Of a stretch of 64,000 nt of DNA, positions 33,662 through 44,400 are shown one piece after another. Origin of the DNA: an uncultured Brachyspira sp. Lineage in GTDB: Bacteria > Spirochaetota > Brachyspiria > Brachyspirales > Brachyspiraceae. The stretch's first letter is position 1; each line of letters starts with the position of its first letter. The stretch spans positions 38,708 to 102,707 of the forward strand of contig NZ_CASEGO010000005.1 of the NCBI RefSeq assembly GCF_949287625.1, read 5' to 3'. The translations under genes and the position numbers were made by a program. The notes beneath the pieces are model-generated. The model searched no databases and was not told the DNA's origin. It was given only the letters and a program-made list of their open reading frames with translations.

Positions 33662-35923
33662 ATGAAAATATATAGTTTAAGATTTAAAATACCCGTACTA
33701 TTTATAACAGCTATAGTTTTGTCAATGTTTTTGAGTATAGGTACTGTATTATTTTTAAGTACAAAAGTTATAGATAATACCATTGAAAGCGGGTTTGAAT
33801 CTACATCTATTTCTTATAAGAATCTTATAAATTTATGGTTAGATGACAATAATAGTTCTATGGCGAACTTTGTTACTACTGAAGCACTGATAAGTTTCCT
33901 TCAGAATCAAGAAGACCCAAATTTGAGACTTAGAGCAGAAGATGCTTTAAAATATTTTAAAAGTTCCAGAAGTTCATTTATTAATTTTATTTTATTAGAT
34001 TTGAATGGAAGAGCTATAATAGACTCTGAAAATGGGATATTAAATAATGTTTCTATGAATGTAAATGATGAAGGTTGGAAAAAGTTTGTATCTGGAGGAT
34101 ATAATTCAGGCGGAGAGACAACTATTACTAAATCTGTAGCTACTGGTAATCCTACTTATAGAATATGGAGAGGTATTAAAGATAATACTGGAAGGGTAGT
34201 AGGAATATTAGCTGGAAATGTTGATTGGGGTGATTTGATTGACAGATACATTCTAAATGCCAGAATAGGTGAAAGCGGAAGAATATCTATTATAGACAGC
34301 AATAAAATGATATTGGCTCATCAGGATAAAAATAGAATATTAACTGTTGAAAATAATGCTCCTCATTATGATGAAGTTATAAAAAATGGTAATGGAATGC
34401 TTCATTATAAAGATGCTGCTAAACAGGGATATTTAATGTCTTATTATAATATAGATAATACAAATTGGTATATTATTATAAGTATATTAGAAAGCGAATT
34501 ATATGCTTCATTGGGTAAAACAGTATTATTTGCTATATTATTCTCGCTTATTATAATTATAATTGTTGCTGTAATAATAACAGGATTTACAAGAAGATTA
34601 ACTTCACCTTTAAAGGAAGCATTGAGACTTGCTAATTTAATTTCTACAGGTGATTTAACTTTTGATATCAGAGAAAAATATCTTGCAAGAAAAGATGAAA
34701 TAGGCGAACTTATAATGAGTTTTGACCATATGAAGACATCTATAAAAAATATAATTAATATTGCTAATTCTAATGTAGCTTTAACAAAAAGAACTGCATA
34801 TTCACTTTCTTATTCCAATAAAGACTTGGCTTCAAGAACATTAAGTCAGGCAGCTGATTTGGAAAAAACTGCGGAAGCTACAGAAGAGATTTCAAGTACA
34901 ATAAAGAAAACTGCTGAAAATGCTGCTATAATTAATGATATGATGATAAATGCTAGAAATGCAGTTGAAGAAGCTGGAAGTATTATTGCTGAAACAGCTC
35001 AGAATACTAGTCAGGCTTTTGAATACAGTCAGAAAATTAGCGGTTTAGTTAAATTCATTGAAGATATTGCTTTTCAAACTAATATATTAGCTCTTAATGC
35101 TTCAGTAGAGGCTGCTAGGGCTGGAGATCAGGGAAGAGGTTTTGCTGTTGTTGCTTCTGAAGTTAGAAACCTAGCTCAAACTACTCAAAGTTCTGTTAAT
35201 AATATTACTTCTTTCATTGGCGAAAGTAATGAAAAAGTTAAAAAGGCAACGGATTCTGCTAATATGTCAAGAACTTTATTTGAGGATATTGAAAGCAAGA
35301 TAGAAGAAACTACTAAAGTTATTGCTGATATGGCTAATACTACTAAAGAGCAGTTAATAGGTATAGATAGTATTAATAATGCTATGTCAAATATGGATGC
35401 TCAAACTCAGGGAAATAGCTCATTAGTATCATCTATGAATGAATCTTCCAAAGAACTTGAACAGCAAATGGAAGAATTAGCAGATGCTATGAGTTTCTTT
35501 AAAGTGGGGGCAAGACAATTAGAATGGCTGGATCAGTATTATACACATAATAAAACTATAGACAGTCAGCATGTTCAGATTATTGAATATGCCAACAAAG
35601 TTCATTCAGCTTTATATAATGGTGTGAAAGCAGATGTTGATGAAGCATTTAAAGGTGCTATTAATTATACTAAATACCATTTTTCAGAAGAACAGAAAAT
35701 ACAGGTGGCAAATAAAGATAAATACCATAAAATTAAAGAACATTTTGAAGAGCATAGAAGATTTGAAAAAGCTATTGATGATCAGTATAAAGCATTCAAA
35801 TCCAGCAGCGATTGGAAGAAAGTTGCAACTGATTTTTCAGAGCTTTTAGCAAAACTATTGATAGAACATATAGGTGTATGGGATAAAGAGTTTGTAAGAA
35901 TCGCTGGAATAAAAGATTCTTAA
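33662..35923 (+). CDS. Methyl-accepting chemotaxis protein with C-terminal haemerythrin domain
   Basis: A 753-residue chemoreceptor: N-terminal membrane helix (about 10-35), periplasmic Cache-type sensor, second helix (about 285-310, VLFAILFSLIIIIIVAVIIT), HAMP (about 312-365), the MCP signalling hairpin (VKFIEDIAFQTNILALNASV around 460-480) and a C-terminal bacteriohaemerythrin domain (about 620-750). The di-iron ligands are visible: His in IDSQH, His/Glu in HFSEEQ, two His in HFEEH and His/Asp in EHIGVWD. Such fusions (as in DcrH) sense O2, fitting an anaerobe that must avoid or track oxygen. GGGGAT sets ATG 33662. The intact paralogue lies downstream of a broken one. Confidence 0.9.
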   Translation: MKIYSLRFKIPVLFITAIVLSMFLSIGTVLFLSTKVIDNTIESGFESTSISYKNLINLWLDDNNSSMANFVTTEALISFLQNQEDPNLRLRAEDALKYFKSSRSSFINFILLDLNGRAIIDSENGILNNVSMNVNDEGWKKFVSGGYNSGGETTITKSVATGNPTYRIWRGIKDNTGRVVGILAGNVDWGDLIDRYILNARIGESGRISIIDSNKMILAHQDKNRILTVENNAPHYDEVIKNGNGMLHYKDAAKQGYLMSYYNIDNTNWYIIISILESELYASLGKTVLFAILFSLIIIIIVAVIITGFTRRLTSPLKEALRLANLISTGDLTFDIREKYLARKDEIGELIMSFDHMKTSIKNIINIANSNVALTKRTAYSLSYSNKDLASRTLSQAADLEKTAEATEEISSTIKKTAENAAIINDMMINARNAVEEAGSIIAETAQNTSQAFEYSQKISGLVKFIEDIAFQTNILALNASVEAARAGDQGRGFAVVASEVRNLAQTTQSSVNNITSFIGESNEKVKKATDSANMSRTLFEDIESKIEETTKVIADMANTTKEQLIGIDSINNAMSNMDAQTQGNSSLVSSMNESSKELEQQMEELADAMSFFKVGARQLEWLDQYYTHNKTIDSQHVQIIEYANKVHSALYNGVKADVDEAFKGAINYTKYHFSEEQKIQVANKDKYHKIKEHFEEHRRFEKAIDDQYKAFKSSSDWKKVATDFSELLAKLLIEHIGVWDKEFVRIAGIKDS

Positions 35924-35926
35924 AAA

Positions 35927-36484
35927 TTATTTCCAATTAGAACCAAAAGGGGAGCTTTCTATAAGTCTGTTATAGAACAGCTCTCTTATTTTATTTAAAA
36001 ACTTTTTTGTTTCATCGCTTGAATAATCGGCATAAGTCCAAGGAAGTTCTGTATATCCTTTTTTCTTTTTATAGATAAGTGTTAAATCTGCAAATACTCC
36101 GTCTTTTAAATATATTCTATGCGTGAAGTTTTTATTTGTAACTAAAATAAAGTTTTCTAATGTTAATATGGCAGGGTCTATATTTATTTTACGGTTATTT
36201 TTATCATCAGCATATTCTTTTTCTATATTGTCAGTAATCCTCTTTACATCGCTTATATAATCTCTCTCTATCATATTTTTAAATACTATAAATCTTTTAT
36301 TTAGAGAATCTCCCATTTCTTCTTTATAGTAAATAGAATGAGAAAATAAATACTCATCACTTATAACTTCTACATCGCCAAAATTATTTATAAGTTTTTC
36401 TAATGCTGAATTATATATATTAATATCATTATACATTAATGCTGTAATAAGAACAGCTTTTGATTGTTTTAATACTTTACTCAT
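35927..36484 (-). CDS. DUF4416 protein
   Basis: A 185-residue soluble protein that fits DUF4416: LITALMYNDINIYNSALEKL near the start, SIYYKEEMGDSLNKRFIVFK, the INIDPAILTLENFIL segment, TNKNFTHRIYLKDGVFADLT and the final LPWTYADYSSDETKKFLNKI. The family is common in spirochaetes and thermophiles and has no known function. It is convergent with the chemoreceptor gene (stops 3 bp apart) and divergent from deoD. No clear Shine-Dalgarno. Confidence 0.82.
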   Translation of the reverse strand: MSKVLKQSKAVLITALMYNDINIYNSALEKLINNFGDVEVISDEYLFSHSIYYKEEMGDSLNKRFIVFKNMIERDYISDVKRITDNIEKEYADDKNNRKINIDPAILTLENFILVTNKNFTHRIYLKDGVFADLTLIYKKKKGYTELPWTYADYSSDETKKFLNKIRELFYNRLIESSPFGSNWK

Positions 36485-36553
36485 ACAATTATATTACATT
36501 ATTTTTATTTATATTTCTATAATTTATAATAAAAAATTGAATATCATTTTTAC

Positions 36554-36582
36554 TTGATATAAAAAAGATTAATATTTATAAT
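36554..36582 (+). promoter_or_regulatory. Promoter of deoD
   Basis: TTGATA (36554-36559), 17-bp spacer, TATAAT (36577-36582), about 38 bp before the start. Confidence 0.6.
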
Positions 36583-36619
36583 AAAAGAAATAAATATAAA
36601 AATAAAAGGAGTAAATACT

Positions 36620-37318
36620 ATGGCTACACCTCATATAGGAGCAAATAAAGGCGATATTGCAGAAACTATACTTTTACCTGGAGATCCTTTAAGGGCAAAA
36701 TTTATAGCTGAAAATTTTTTGGAAAACCCTGTTCAGTATAATTCTATAAGAAATATGTTTGGTTTTACTGGAACTTATAAAGGAAAAAAAGTTTCTGTTC
36801 AGGGTACAGGTATGGGAATGCCGTCCTGCAGTATATATTCTTATGAGCTTATTCATTTTTACGGCTGTAAGAACTTAATACGTATTGGTACAGCAGGTGC
36901 TTTATCTGATAAACTTCATATAGGCGATTTGGTTATAGGAATGGGGGCTTGTACTGATTCTAATTATGCATCCCAGTATGAACTTCCGGGAACTTTTGCT
37001 CCTATAGCTAGTTATGAGCTTTTAAAGAATGCTGTAAAAAAAGCTGATGATATGAAGATAAATTATCATGTAGGAAATATAGTTTCATCTGATGTATTTT
37101 ATGGAGCTAATAATGCAACTCCAAAATGGGCTAAAATGGGAGTATTGGCTGTTGAAATGGAGGCCGCTGCTTTATATATGAATGCTGCTTATGCTGGAGT
37201 TAATGCTCTTTGCATGGTTACTATTTCTGATTCTCTTGTTACAGGCGAGGCAACAACTGCTGAGCAGAGAGAGAAAACTTTTACCAATATGATGGAAGTT
37301 GCATTATCTTTGGCATAA
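36620..37318 (+). CDS. deoD: Purine nucleoside phosphorylase (DeoD type)
   Basis: A 232-residue hexameric-type purine nucleoside phosphorylase, which splits purine (deoxy)nucleosides with phosphate into base and (deoxy)ribose-1-phosphate. Signatures are TPHIGANKGDIAETILLPGD at the start, GMGMPSCSIYSYEL, IRIGTAGAL, EMEAAALYMNAA (about residue 178) and the catalytic Asp region TISDSLVTGE. AAAGGAG precedes the ATG. It is monocistronic, flanked downstream by repeat elements. Confidence 0.96.
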   Translation: MATPHIGANKGDIAETILLPGDPLRAKFIAENFLENPVQYNSIRNMFGFTGTYKGKKVSVQGTGMGMPSCSIYSYELIHFYGCKNLIRIGTAGALSDKLHIGDLVIGMGACTDSNYASQYELPGTFAPIASYELLKNAVKKADDMKINYHVGNIVSSDVFYGANNATPKWAKMGVLAVEMEAAALYMNAAYAGVNALCMVTISDSLVTGEATTAEQREKTFTNMMEVALSLA

Positions 37319-37388
37319 TATTAAATAATAAGCATTTATATTTTTTGAGTATTCTCTCTTAAAAATTTTTAGTCTATATCATAGAGTA

Positions 37389-37690
37389 TATATCTAAATA
37401 AATATAGTTTGTAAAACTTTATCTATTTATGTAATTATAACTTATAGATAGTATAAAGTATTATTGAGTATTAATAAAATAAGTTAAAAATGTATTATAA
37501 TAACTATATTTTAGTTAAAAAATATAGTCCTTTTGCTTACTGCCTACGGCACGGACAGGCGTCACAAAAGAAGTGGGGGTTACCGAAAGTACGCAGATCG
37601 GGTACGACTGTGTACTTCGCAGGGCAAAGCCCCGCAAATATTTTAAATTAAAAAAATTAATTTTGACAAATTGTAATTGTTTAGGTATAT
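37389..37690. repeat. MITE-like element, family C (302 bp)
   Basis: Left end TATATCTAAATAAATATAGT (37389 on) with TTGTAAAA, right end TTTTGACAAATTGTAATTGT (37661 on) with TTAGGTATAT; the two are imperfect inverted repeats. The GC-rich core has the usual GCCTACGGCACGGACAGGCG, AAAAGAAGTGGGGG and GGGCAAAGCCCCGC words. No gene lies inside. Confidence 0.65.
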
Positions 37691-37925
37691 ACTAAAAATT
37701 TTTGAGTTTGTCAATTTTTTTATTGCAACTTTTTCCCGACGCAAAAAGTTGCAAAAAGTGCAAATCTAAAAATAATACTAAATAGTACTAATTATATATT
37801 ACATGTAGAATAAATTATTAAATTTAGCCTGAAATATAGCCTTTCGCTGGACTTCGTCGGCACGACTGTGTGTTTTGCAGGGTTAGTCCATGTAATTATA
37901 AATAAAATAGTTTTAAAACAAGTCT
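37686..37925. repeat. Chimeric MITE-like element (B left end, A right end)
   Basis: It abuts the previous element, sharing TATATAC. The left end is TATATACTAAAAATTTTTGA plus GTTTGTCAA (family B); the right end is GTTTTAAAACAAGTCT then TA (family A, 37910-37925). A hairpin GCAACTTTTT/AAAAAGTTGC lies at about 37733-37762. From 37926 to the hydF start at 38114 the sequence is plain AT-rich DNA. Confidence 0.55.
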
Positions 37926-38113
37926 AATATTAATATCAGAATAAAATTTATTTAACATCAATAATTTTATTATTAAATATATTGAAAAAGGACTAGGAAT
38001 TGATATAATTAATCAAAGTATAAATAGCGTTCATATATTTAAAAATATAATTTTCTTTTTTAGAAGATATATTTATTGTTTATAATTAATAAAATTAAGT
38101 TATGGAATAAAAA

Positions 38114-39298
38114 ATGAATACTACACCAAATTCAAACAGAACACATATTGCAATATTCGGAAAAAGAAATGCAGGAAAATCTAGTATTATAAATGCAATT
38201 GCAAATCAGGATGTGGCAATAGTTTCGGATACTGCTGGAACTACTACAGACCCTGTTAAAAAAGCTATAGAGATAAATGGAATAGGAGCATGTGCTGTAG
38301 TTGATACGGCTGGCTTTGATGATGAAGGGGAGCTTGGAGCTTTAAGAATACATAAAACTAGAAAAATTATGGAATCTGCTGATATTGCTCTGCTTGCATT
38401 TGATGCTTCTTTTGTTAATAATGATTATTTGCTTGAATTAAAATGGAAAAATGAGCTTGTTGGTTTAGAGATACCTGTTATAGCTGTATTAAACAAAATA
38501 GATTTAAATGATAAGTATAAAAATATGGAGCAGAATATAAGAGAAATGTTCGATTTAGATGTTATTTCGATTAGTGCAAAAAATGGACTTAATATTGATA
38601 AGTTAATAGAAGCTATAAAATCAGCCATTCCAAAAATAGAAGAAATTAGTATAACAGGACATATAATTAAAGAAGATGATATAGTGATGCTTGTTATGCC
38701 TCAGGATATTCAGGCACCAAAGGGACGTCTTATACTTCCTCAGGTTCAGACTATAAGAGATATTTTAGACAATAAGGCTGTGATTATGGCTTCTACTTTT
38801 GATAAGTTTGAAAAAGCTCTTAAGGCATTAAGCAAGCCTCCGAAAGTTATAATAACAGATTCTCAAGTATTTAAAGAAGTGGAAAAATTAAAACCAGAAG
38901 AAAGTCTTTTAACTTCATTTTCTGTACTTTTTGCAAGATATAAAGGAAATGAAGAGGTATATAAAAGAGGTGCTGATTTTATAGATAAACTCACAAAAGA
39001 AAGCAAATTATTAATTGCAGAAAGCTGTACTCATGTTCCTTTGGAGGGTGATATTGGAAGAGTAAAAATACCTAATCTTTTAAAAAAGAAATTCGGTTTT
39101 GACTTTGATATTGACTATGCAGTAGGAAATGATTTTCCAGATGATTTATCTAAATATGATTTGGTAATACACTGCGGAGGGTGTATGGGTACTAGAAAGC
39201 ATATTTTAAATAGAATAAGAATATGCGAAGAGCAGAATGTTCCTATAACTAATTATGGTATGACTATAGCTAAAATTAATGGTGTTAAATATATATAG
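38114..39298 (+). CDS. hydF: [FeFe]-hydrogenase maturation GTPase HydF
   Basis: A 394-residue HydF, scaffold for assembly of the two-iron part of the hydrogenase H-cluster. The N-terminal GTPase domain has the P-loop GKRNAGKSS (about residues 17-25), DTAGFDDEGELG (switch II) and NKID (about 133). The C-terminal cluster-binding ligands C-x-H and H-C-x-x-C are visible as ESCTHVP and VIHCGGCMG. hydE follows 21 bp later in the same operon; hydG and the hydrogenase itself are not in this window. It implies H2 metabolism in a fermentative anaerobe. Confidence 0.95.
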   Translation: MNTTPNSNRTHIAIFGKRNAGKSSIINAIANQDVAIVSDTAGTTTDPVKKAIEINGIGACAVVDTAGFDDEGELGALRIHKTRKIMESADIALLAFDASFVNNDYLLELKWKNELVGLEIPVIAVLNKIDLNDKYKNMEQNIREMFDLDVISISAKNGLNIDKLIEAIKSAIPKIEEISITGHIIKEDDIVMLVMPQDIQAPKGRLILPQVQTIRDILDNKAVIMASTFDKFEKALKALSKPPKVIITDSQVFKEVEKLKPEESLLTSFSVLFARYKGNEEVYKRGADFIDKLTKESKLLIAESCTHVPLEGDIGRVKIPNLLKKKFGFDFDIDYAVGNDFPDDLSKYDLVIHCGGCMGTRKHILNRIRICEEQNVPITNYGMTIAKINGVKYI

Positions 39299-39319
39299 AT
39301 TATATAAAGGAATACAAAA

Positions 39320-40444
39320 TTGATTGATATAAATAAAGCTAAAGAAATTATTAACAAAATAGATAAAGAAGAGAGCATATATTATGATGATGCTTTAGTG
39401 TTATTATCGTCTTTTGAGTATGATAATAATATTAATAAAAAACAATTAACTCAAGAGGAAGAAGATAATATAAAAGATCTAAAAGAATATCTTAGATTAA
39501 AGGCTAGGGAAAAGGCTGATAAAATATTCGGAAAATACGTTTTTATGAGAGGTCTTATAGAGTTTACCAATTACTGCAAAAATGACTGTATATACTGCGG
39601 AATAAGAAAGAGCAATAGAAATGCTGAACGCTACAGATTGAACAAAGAAGATATTTTATACTGCTGCGAACTTGGTTATGAAATAGGATTTAGAACCTTT
39701 GTTTTGCAGGGCGGAGAAGATCCTTATTATAATATAAATATAATGTCTGATATAGTGGAATCTATTAAAAATAAATTTCCAGACTGTGCTTTAACATTAT
39801 CAATAGGAGAGAAAGAAGAAGAGTATTATAAAATATTAAAAGAAAAAGGTGCTGACAGATTTTTATTAAGGCATGAAACATCTGATAATATTCACTATTC
39901 AAAACTTCATCCATCTGATATGAGTTTAGAAAATAGAAAAGAATGTTTAAGGAATTTAAAAAAATTAGGTTTTCAGACAGGAACAGGGATAATGGTTGGA
40001 AGCCCGTATCAAACTTTAGAAAATATTGCTGATGATTTGGTATTTATGCAGGAAATTAAACCTGAGATGATAGGTATAGGACCATTTTTGCCACATAAAG
40101 ATACTCCTTTTGCTGATGAGAAAAAAGGGGAGTTGGAACTTACTTTAATACTAATAAGTATACTTCGCTTAATTTTTCCTTTGGCATTGATACCCGCTAC
40201 TACAGCACTAGGCACTATAAAAGAAGGCGGCAGAGAGCTTGGAATACTTCATGGTTCTAATGTTGTTATGCCGAATTTGTCTCCTATGGACGTTAGAAAA
40301 AAATATTTATTGTATAATGATAAAATAGCTACTGGAACTGAATCTGCCGAAGGAGTTGAAAGTTTAAAAAATAATATGAAAAATATCGGATATATTCTCA
40401 CTGGAATGAGAGGAGATTATGATATAAACAGAGGTCAAAAATAA
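39320..40444 (+). CDS. hydE: [FeFe]-hydrogenase maturation radical SAM enzyme HydE
   Basis: A 374-residue radical SAM protein with the cluster motif C-x3-C-x2-C in FTNYCKNDCIYCGIRKSN (about residues 80-97) and GGEDPYY, GIGPFLPHKDTPF and PATTALGTI, typical of HydE. It works with HydG and HydF to build the H-cluster. The start codon is most likely TTG 39320, placed 9 bp after AAAGGA; the next ATG in frame is far downstream. Downstream to 40584 only AT-rich sequence is seen. Confidence 0.94.
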   Translation: MIDINKAKEIINKIDKEESIYYDDALVLLSSFEYDNNINKKQLTQEEEDNIKDLKEYLRLKAREKADKIFGKYVFMRGLIEFTNYCKNDCIYCGIRKSNRNAERYRLNKEDILYCCELGYEIGFRTFVLQGGEDPYYNINIMSDIVESIKNKFPDCALTLSIGEKEEEYYKILKEKGADRFLLRHETSDNIHYSKLHPSDMSLENRKECLRNLKKLGFQTGTGIMVGSPYQTLENIADDLVFMQEIKPEMIGIGPFLPHKDTPFADEKKGELELTLILISILRLIFPLALIPATTALGTIKEGGRELGILHGSNVVMPNLSPMDVRKKYLLYNDKIATGTESAEGVESLKNNMKNIGYILTGMRGDYDINRGQK

Positions 40445-40584
40445 AATTTATGCTAGCTGCATATATTTTGTCCATTAATTCTTTAAAATATAGCATGTGT
40501 ATCATAATTAAATAAAAATATATGTTTTTATAAAAATGATTTTATTTTAATTTTATATAATTATCAAAGGATATTTATCAAAAC

Positions 40585-40869
40585 TTAAAGCATCAAAAAA
40601 CATGAAAGGATTTTTTTAAGATTAGAAGTATCCCAATTATTTAAATCTTCATCAAAAAACAAAGCATTTTTGAACATATAAGTCATATCGGCAACATTAG
40701 GCACATTCCAATTTTTTATGCCGTCAAAATTTTTCCTTCTGCTGTCTTTAAACAGAAAGCTCATATCAGTTATTAAACTTGTATCAATGTATCCAAGATA
40801 TATATTATCATCATCTGTTAATTTTTTTAGCTCTTCTTTATTTTTAGGCTTATGTTGTACTGTCTTCAT
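40585..40869 (-). pseudogene. BspA-like (DUF285) surface-protein fragment with frameshift
   Basis: The 94-codon frame has BspA-type repeat pieces (ITDMSFLFKDSRRKNFDGIK, NWNVPNVADMTYMFKNALFF, DEDLNNWDTSN) but no signal peptide, far short of normal BspA proteins. After WDTSNLK the frame degenerates to KILSCFLML. If one base is added at a run of seven T (40611-40617, plus strand) the frame continues NPFMFFDALSFDK, again BspA-like, for about 20 codons before a stop. So this is a truncated remnant with a homopolymer frameshift. Its start overlaps the end of the next gene by 20 bp. Confidence 0.7.
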
Positions 40870-41464
40870 TAGTATAAATGCTCCAAGTATTATCCGGAAG
40901 CTGATAATAACTATTTTCTATAAGTTTTTGTACATTTCTTCTATATAGAGCAGTTTCTACTTCTTTAATATTTGCCATAGTAAGTTTTGGGTCTGAAAGT
41001 ATTAAATATTCCGCTATGGTTCTTCTGTCGGTGTTTTCTTTTTCCATTATCTCTTTTATATATTTTACTCTCTCTTCACTGTATACAGTTTTTGGTTTAG
41101 AAACATCAAAGGCTATATAAGATAAATATCCTCCGTTATTTTCTCCTATATAATAATTAGTTTTATAGAGATTTATTTCATCTTGATTAAACATACTTCT
41201 TATAAGAGCTTCTTTATATTCTATTGCAAGTTCATCGGAAACATTTGTACTTACCATAATAAGATTCAAGTCCTCATCGCTTGAAAGAGTAGATATTTGA
41301 TAAGCACTCTCATCTATCTGTCTGTATCTTCCCAAAACCTGAGCCTCTATCAAGGTTTTACCTCCAAGTACACGCATCTCTGGCTCCTGAACTAATATAA
41401 GTTTAGAACAGCTTGTAAAAACCATCACAACAAAAGAAATAAATATTATACTATAAACTCTCAT
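40850..41464 (-). CDS. Lipoprotein, family uncertain (DUF1318-like by eye)
   Basis: A 204-residue predicted lipoprotein: lipobox FTSC (Cys19), then LILVQEPEMRVLGGKTLIEA with QVLGRYRQID, which recalls the DUF1318 N-terminal segment, and a mainly helical C-terminus (DRRTIAEYLILSDPKLTMAN). The family match is uncertain. GGGAG precedes the ATG, and the AsmA-like gene ends only 19 bp upstream, so both are likely co-transcribed. A role in envelope assembly alongside the AsmA-like protein is possible but not shown. Confidence 0.75.
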   Translation of the reverse strand: MRVYSIIFISFVVMVFTSCSKLILVQEPEMRVLGGKTLIEAQVLGRYRQIDESAYQISTLSSDEDLNLIMVSTNVSDELAIEYKEALIRSMFNQDEINLYKTNYYIGENNGGYLSYIAFDVSKPKTVYSEERVKYIKEIMEKENTDRRTIAEYLILSDPKLTMANIKEVETALYRRNVQKLIENSYYQLPDNTWSIYTNEDSTT

Positions 41465-41483
41465 CTTCTCTACTCCCTATAAA

Positions 41484-44400
41484 TTAATTACCTTCTAAAT
41501 ATGATATTACATCAGAAAACGGCATAGGCTCAAGACCGAATTTATTACCCTCAAATGCTATTAACTGCTGCTTCTGCTGACTTTCTTTATCTAAATTTTG
41601 ATCTCTGAAATAGAATGTAGTAAATACCTTGTTGGCAGATATACTAAACTCTACTGAATTAGGATCATACCCGAACTGAACTATATTTTCTACAGTAGAT
41701 ATACCGGGGTTCATAGGACGTATCATCTCTATTAAGAATTTAGAAAACTCTGTAGACATCTTACTTATACCCACAAAAAATGTAGTAGGTCTTATATTAT
41801 TTAAAGGACTTACTCCTACTCCTGCAATGTCAGCTGTAAGATTAACAAGCAGCTTTTCATCATTAATTTTTTCTCTGTTTTCAGGAGCAAGCAAATATTT
41901 GAAGTTTATATCGCTTGCCAAAACACGCATATCATATTTAATACTGCTTGTATTAAAACTTCCCAAATCTACATTAAGCCAAGGCAAATGTATAGCACCT
42001 CTTCTAGGGGCTGTATTATTAGATATAGAAGCTAAAAATAAATTATCATCAAATTTTTCTCCGCCTATATAAAGAGAAGATTTTAGATCCTGAATAGTAA
42101 GTCCATGACCTTGTATCTTAACAAATGAAGAAAAATCTCTTATTCTTATACTGTCATCTACAAAAGGAGGAATTTTTAAATATACTCTTAACTGCTCAAA
42201 AAATAAATTTGGTACCTGAGTAATAAGAGGAGTATATCTTGCTGCCGTTGCTTCAGGCTTGTTTTCTGTAGGAGTCAAATCAAAGTGATAGTCTATATTA
42301 GAAGTTAATCCTTTTAATACCACAGACATTTTATCTGGAGAATCCATATTGGCAAAGAATTTATCAGTTTTGAAAATACCGTCAGCAATATTTCTTTTTA
42401 AATTACCTTTAACATTAAATAATCCTCCTATTTCTATACCGAAAGGAAGATATAAACTGTCTGTATCAAGTCCTACTTCATAATTCAAATCAGAATTTTT
42501 TATTACTGGTGTAAAATATCCGTCTGCATACACTTTTAATTTGTTAGTAGGGCTTTGTAAATTGAACTCTCTTATATCAACGTATAAATTCTCTCCGAAA
42601 TTGACATCAGCATCTATTTTCATGGTAACGTCCTGAAGTTTATACTGTTTTTCTGTGGCATAAAATGTGCTGAAATTTGTAACTGTAACAAAAGTATCTT
42701 CTAATGATAAATCATAACCCAAAGCACTTGTCATTTTCAAATCATCTTCAAAAGGAAGACTATCCAATGCTTCTGCAAACTTTGTAGAAAGCCAGTTTTT
42801 CATAGAATAAGGAGCTATTCTAAATGTAGATATATTAACAAAACCTCCCTCTAATCCCATGCCTTTTAAATCAAGATTAGACCTGAAATTAAGAAAATTA
42901 TCCAAATCCAAATTAAGAGCTGAAACATTTATTTTCTGTGTAAGCAAATCGGCATTCGCAAGTACATTAATTTTGGCTGTAGCAGTAGATGAAACCTCTC
43001 CAGCTAAGTTATAAGAGAAGTTATTTATAATTCCATTAACTGAAGCATTTATATCATTTATCATCTTTCCGAAAACATTAACATCTAAATTTAAAGAGCC
43101 TCTTGCTAGCCCTCCTGAAAAATTAGCTATAGGAAGAGATTTTACTATTATGTTAACATCTGTAGGATCATCAAATTTTACAGCTCCGTTTACTATAATG
43201 TCAGAATTAATATATTTAGTTGATATATTATCTATATAAAGCACAGTATCGCTTTTTTTGTTAGGATCGCTTATGGCAGAAGCAACTCCTAAAGCACCGT
43301 TTAAAGATGATAAAACTCTAAACGATATATCCGTATTATTTACTCTATACCTTTTTAATGCTGTTACTTTTTCTATAGTTGTATTATGCTCAAGTTTTAT
43401 ATCTTCTCTTGATATATTATCCGGATTAAATCTGAAACCTAATTTTGTTTTTGAATTAAGATTATCTACAGAAATGGTATCTCCCATAGAGAGTTTTATT
43501 TTATCCAAAGATATATTTATAGTGTTGGTTAAATCATTAATAGTGCCTATAGTTTTATCAGCATCAACATTAACCATTCCTCCTACATTTATACCCAAAT
43601 TAGGAACAACCATAGGAACTAAAGTATTAACTTTATCTAAATTTATCCTAGCATACAATGTGTCTAAATTAACGCCTATATTGCTTGAAAATATTTGATT
43701 GGCTGATGCTATAACTTTTAATATTTCATCATTTAAAAGTTCTGATGAAAGATTTTCTAAATACACACTTTGAGTTTTTACATTATATCTGGCAAAAAGA
43801 TGGGCAGCTGCCTGAATATCATCTCTTTTTTTGCCGTTATAAGTAAAATTAGGCTCGTCTATTTCAAAATCAAATGTTATTATTATTTCATCTTCATTAT
43901 ATCCTTCTTCTTTTTTAGGGTATGATACATCTAAGTTAAATAAAGGGTTATCATTAAAGAAAATACTGCTGTCATTATACGCCAAGCTATTGCTTATAAA
44001 ACTTTTTAAATAAATATCTTTCAAAACTTCTGGGGCATTAACACCCATAACCTGAGACAATGAAAATCTTTTACTGTGTAAATCTAAATGAAGATTATAA
44101 TTACTTAAACTTGCTATTAATCCGTTATTAGGTTTGTTGGTTAAAAATGATTTGCTGTCGGCTTTAAAAGCAAGGTTATTTATTCTGATATTTTCTATAT
44201 TAGCTTTTAATTTAAGAAAATCTAATTTACTTATATCAAAAGGCTCTTTATTGGTATCTTCTTCTTTCTTTGGTTCTGAAGGCGGCAGGTCTGGAAGATT
44301 CCAATTACCGCTTTCATCTGTAAACATATATACATACAAGTTATCAATACTAAACTCTTTTATATGAAGTTTTAATAAGAACAAAGAAAACAATGAGAAT

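Noticed and set aside
43258..43698. A 146-codon open frame antisense to the AsmA-like gene
   Set aside because: It has no Shine-Dalgarno and is explained by the codon bias of the real gene on the other strand. The same holds for the long antisense frames over atpF and the exoribonuclease gene.
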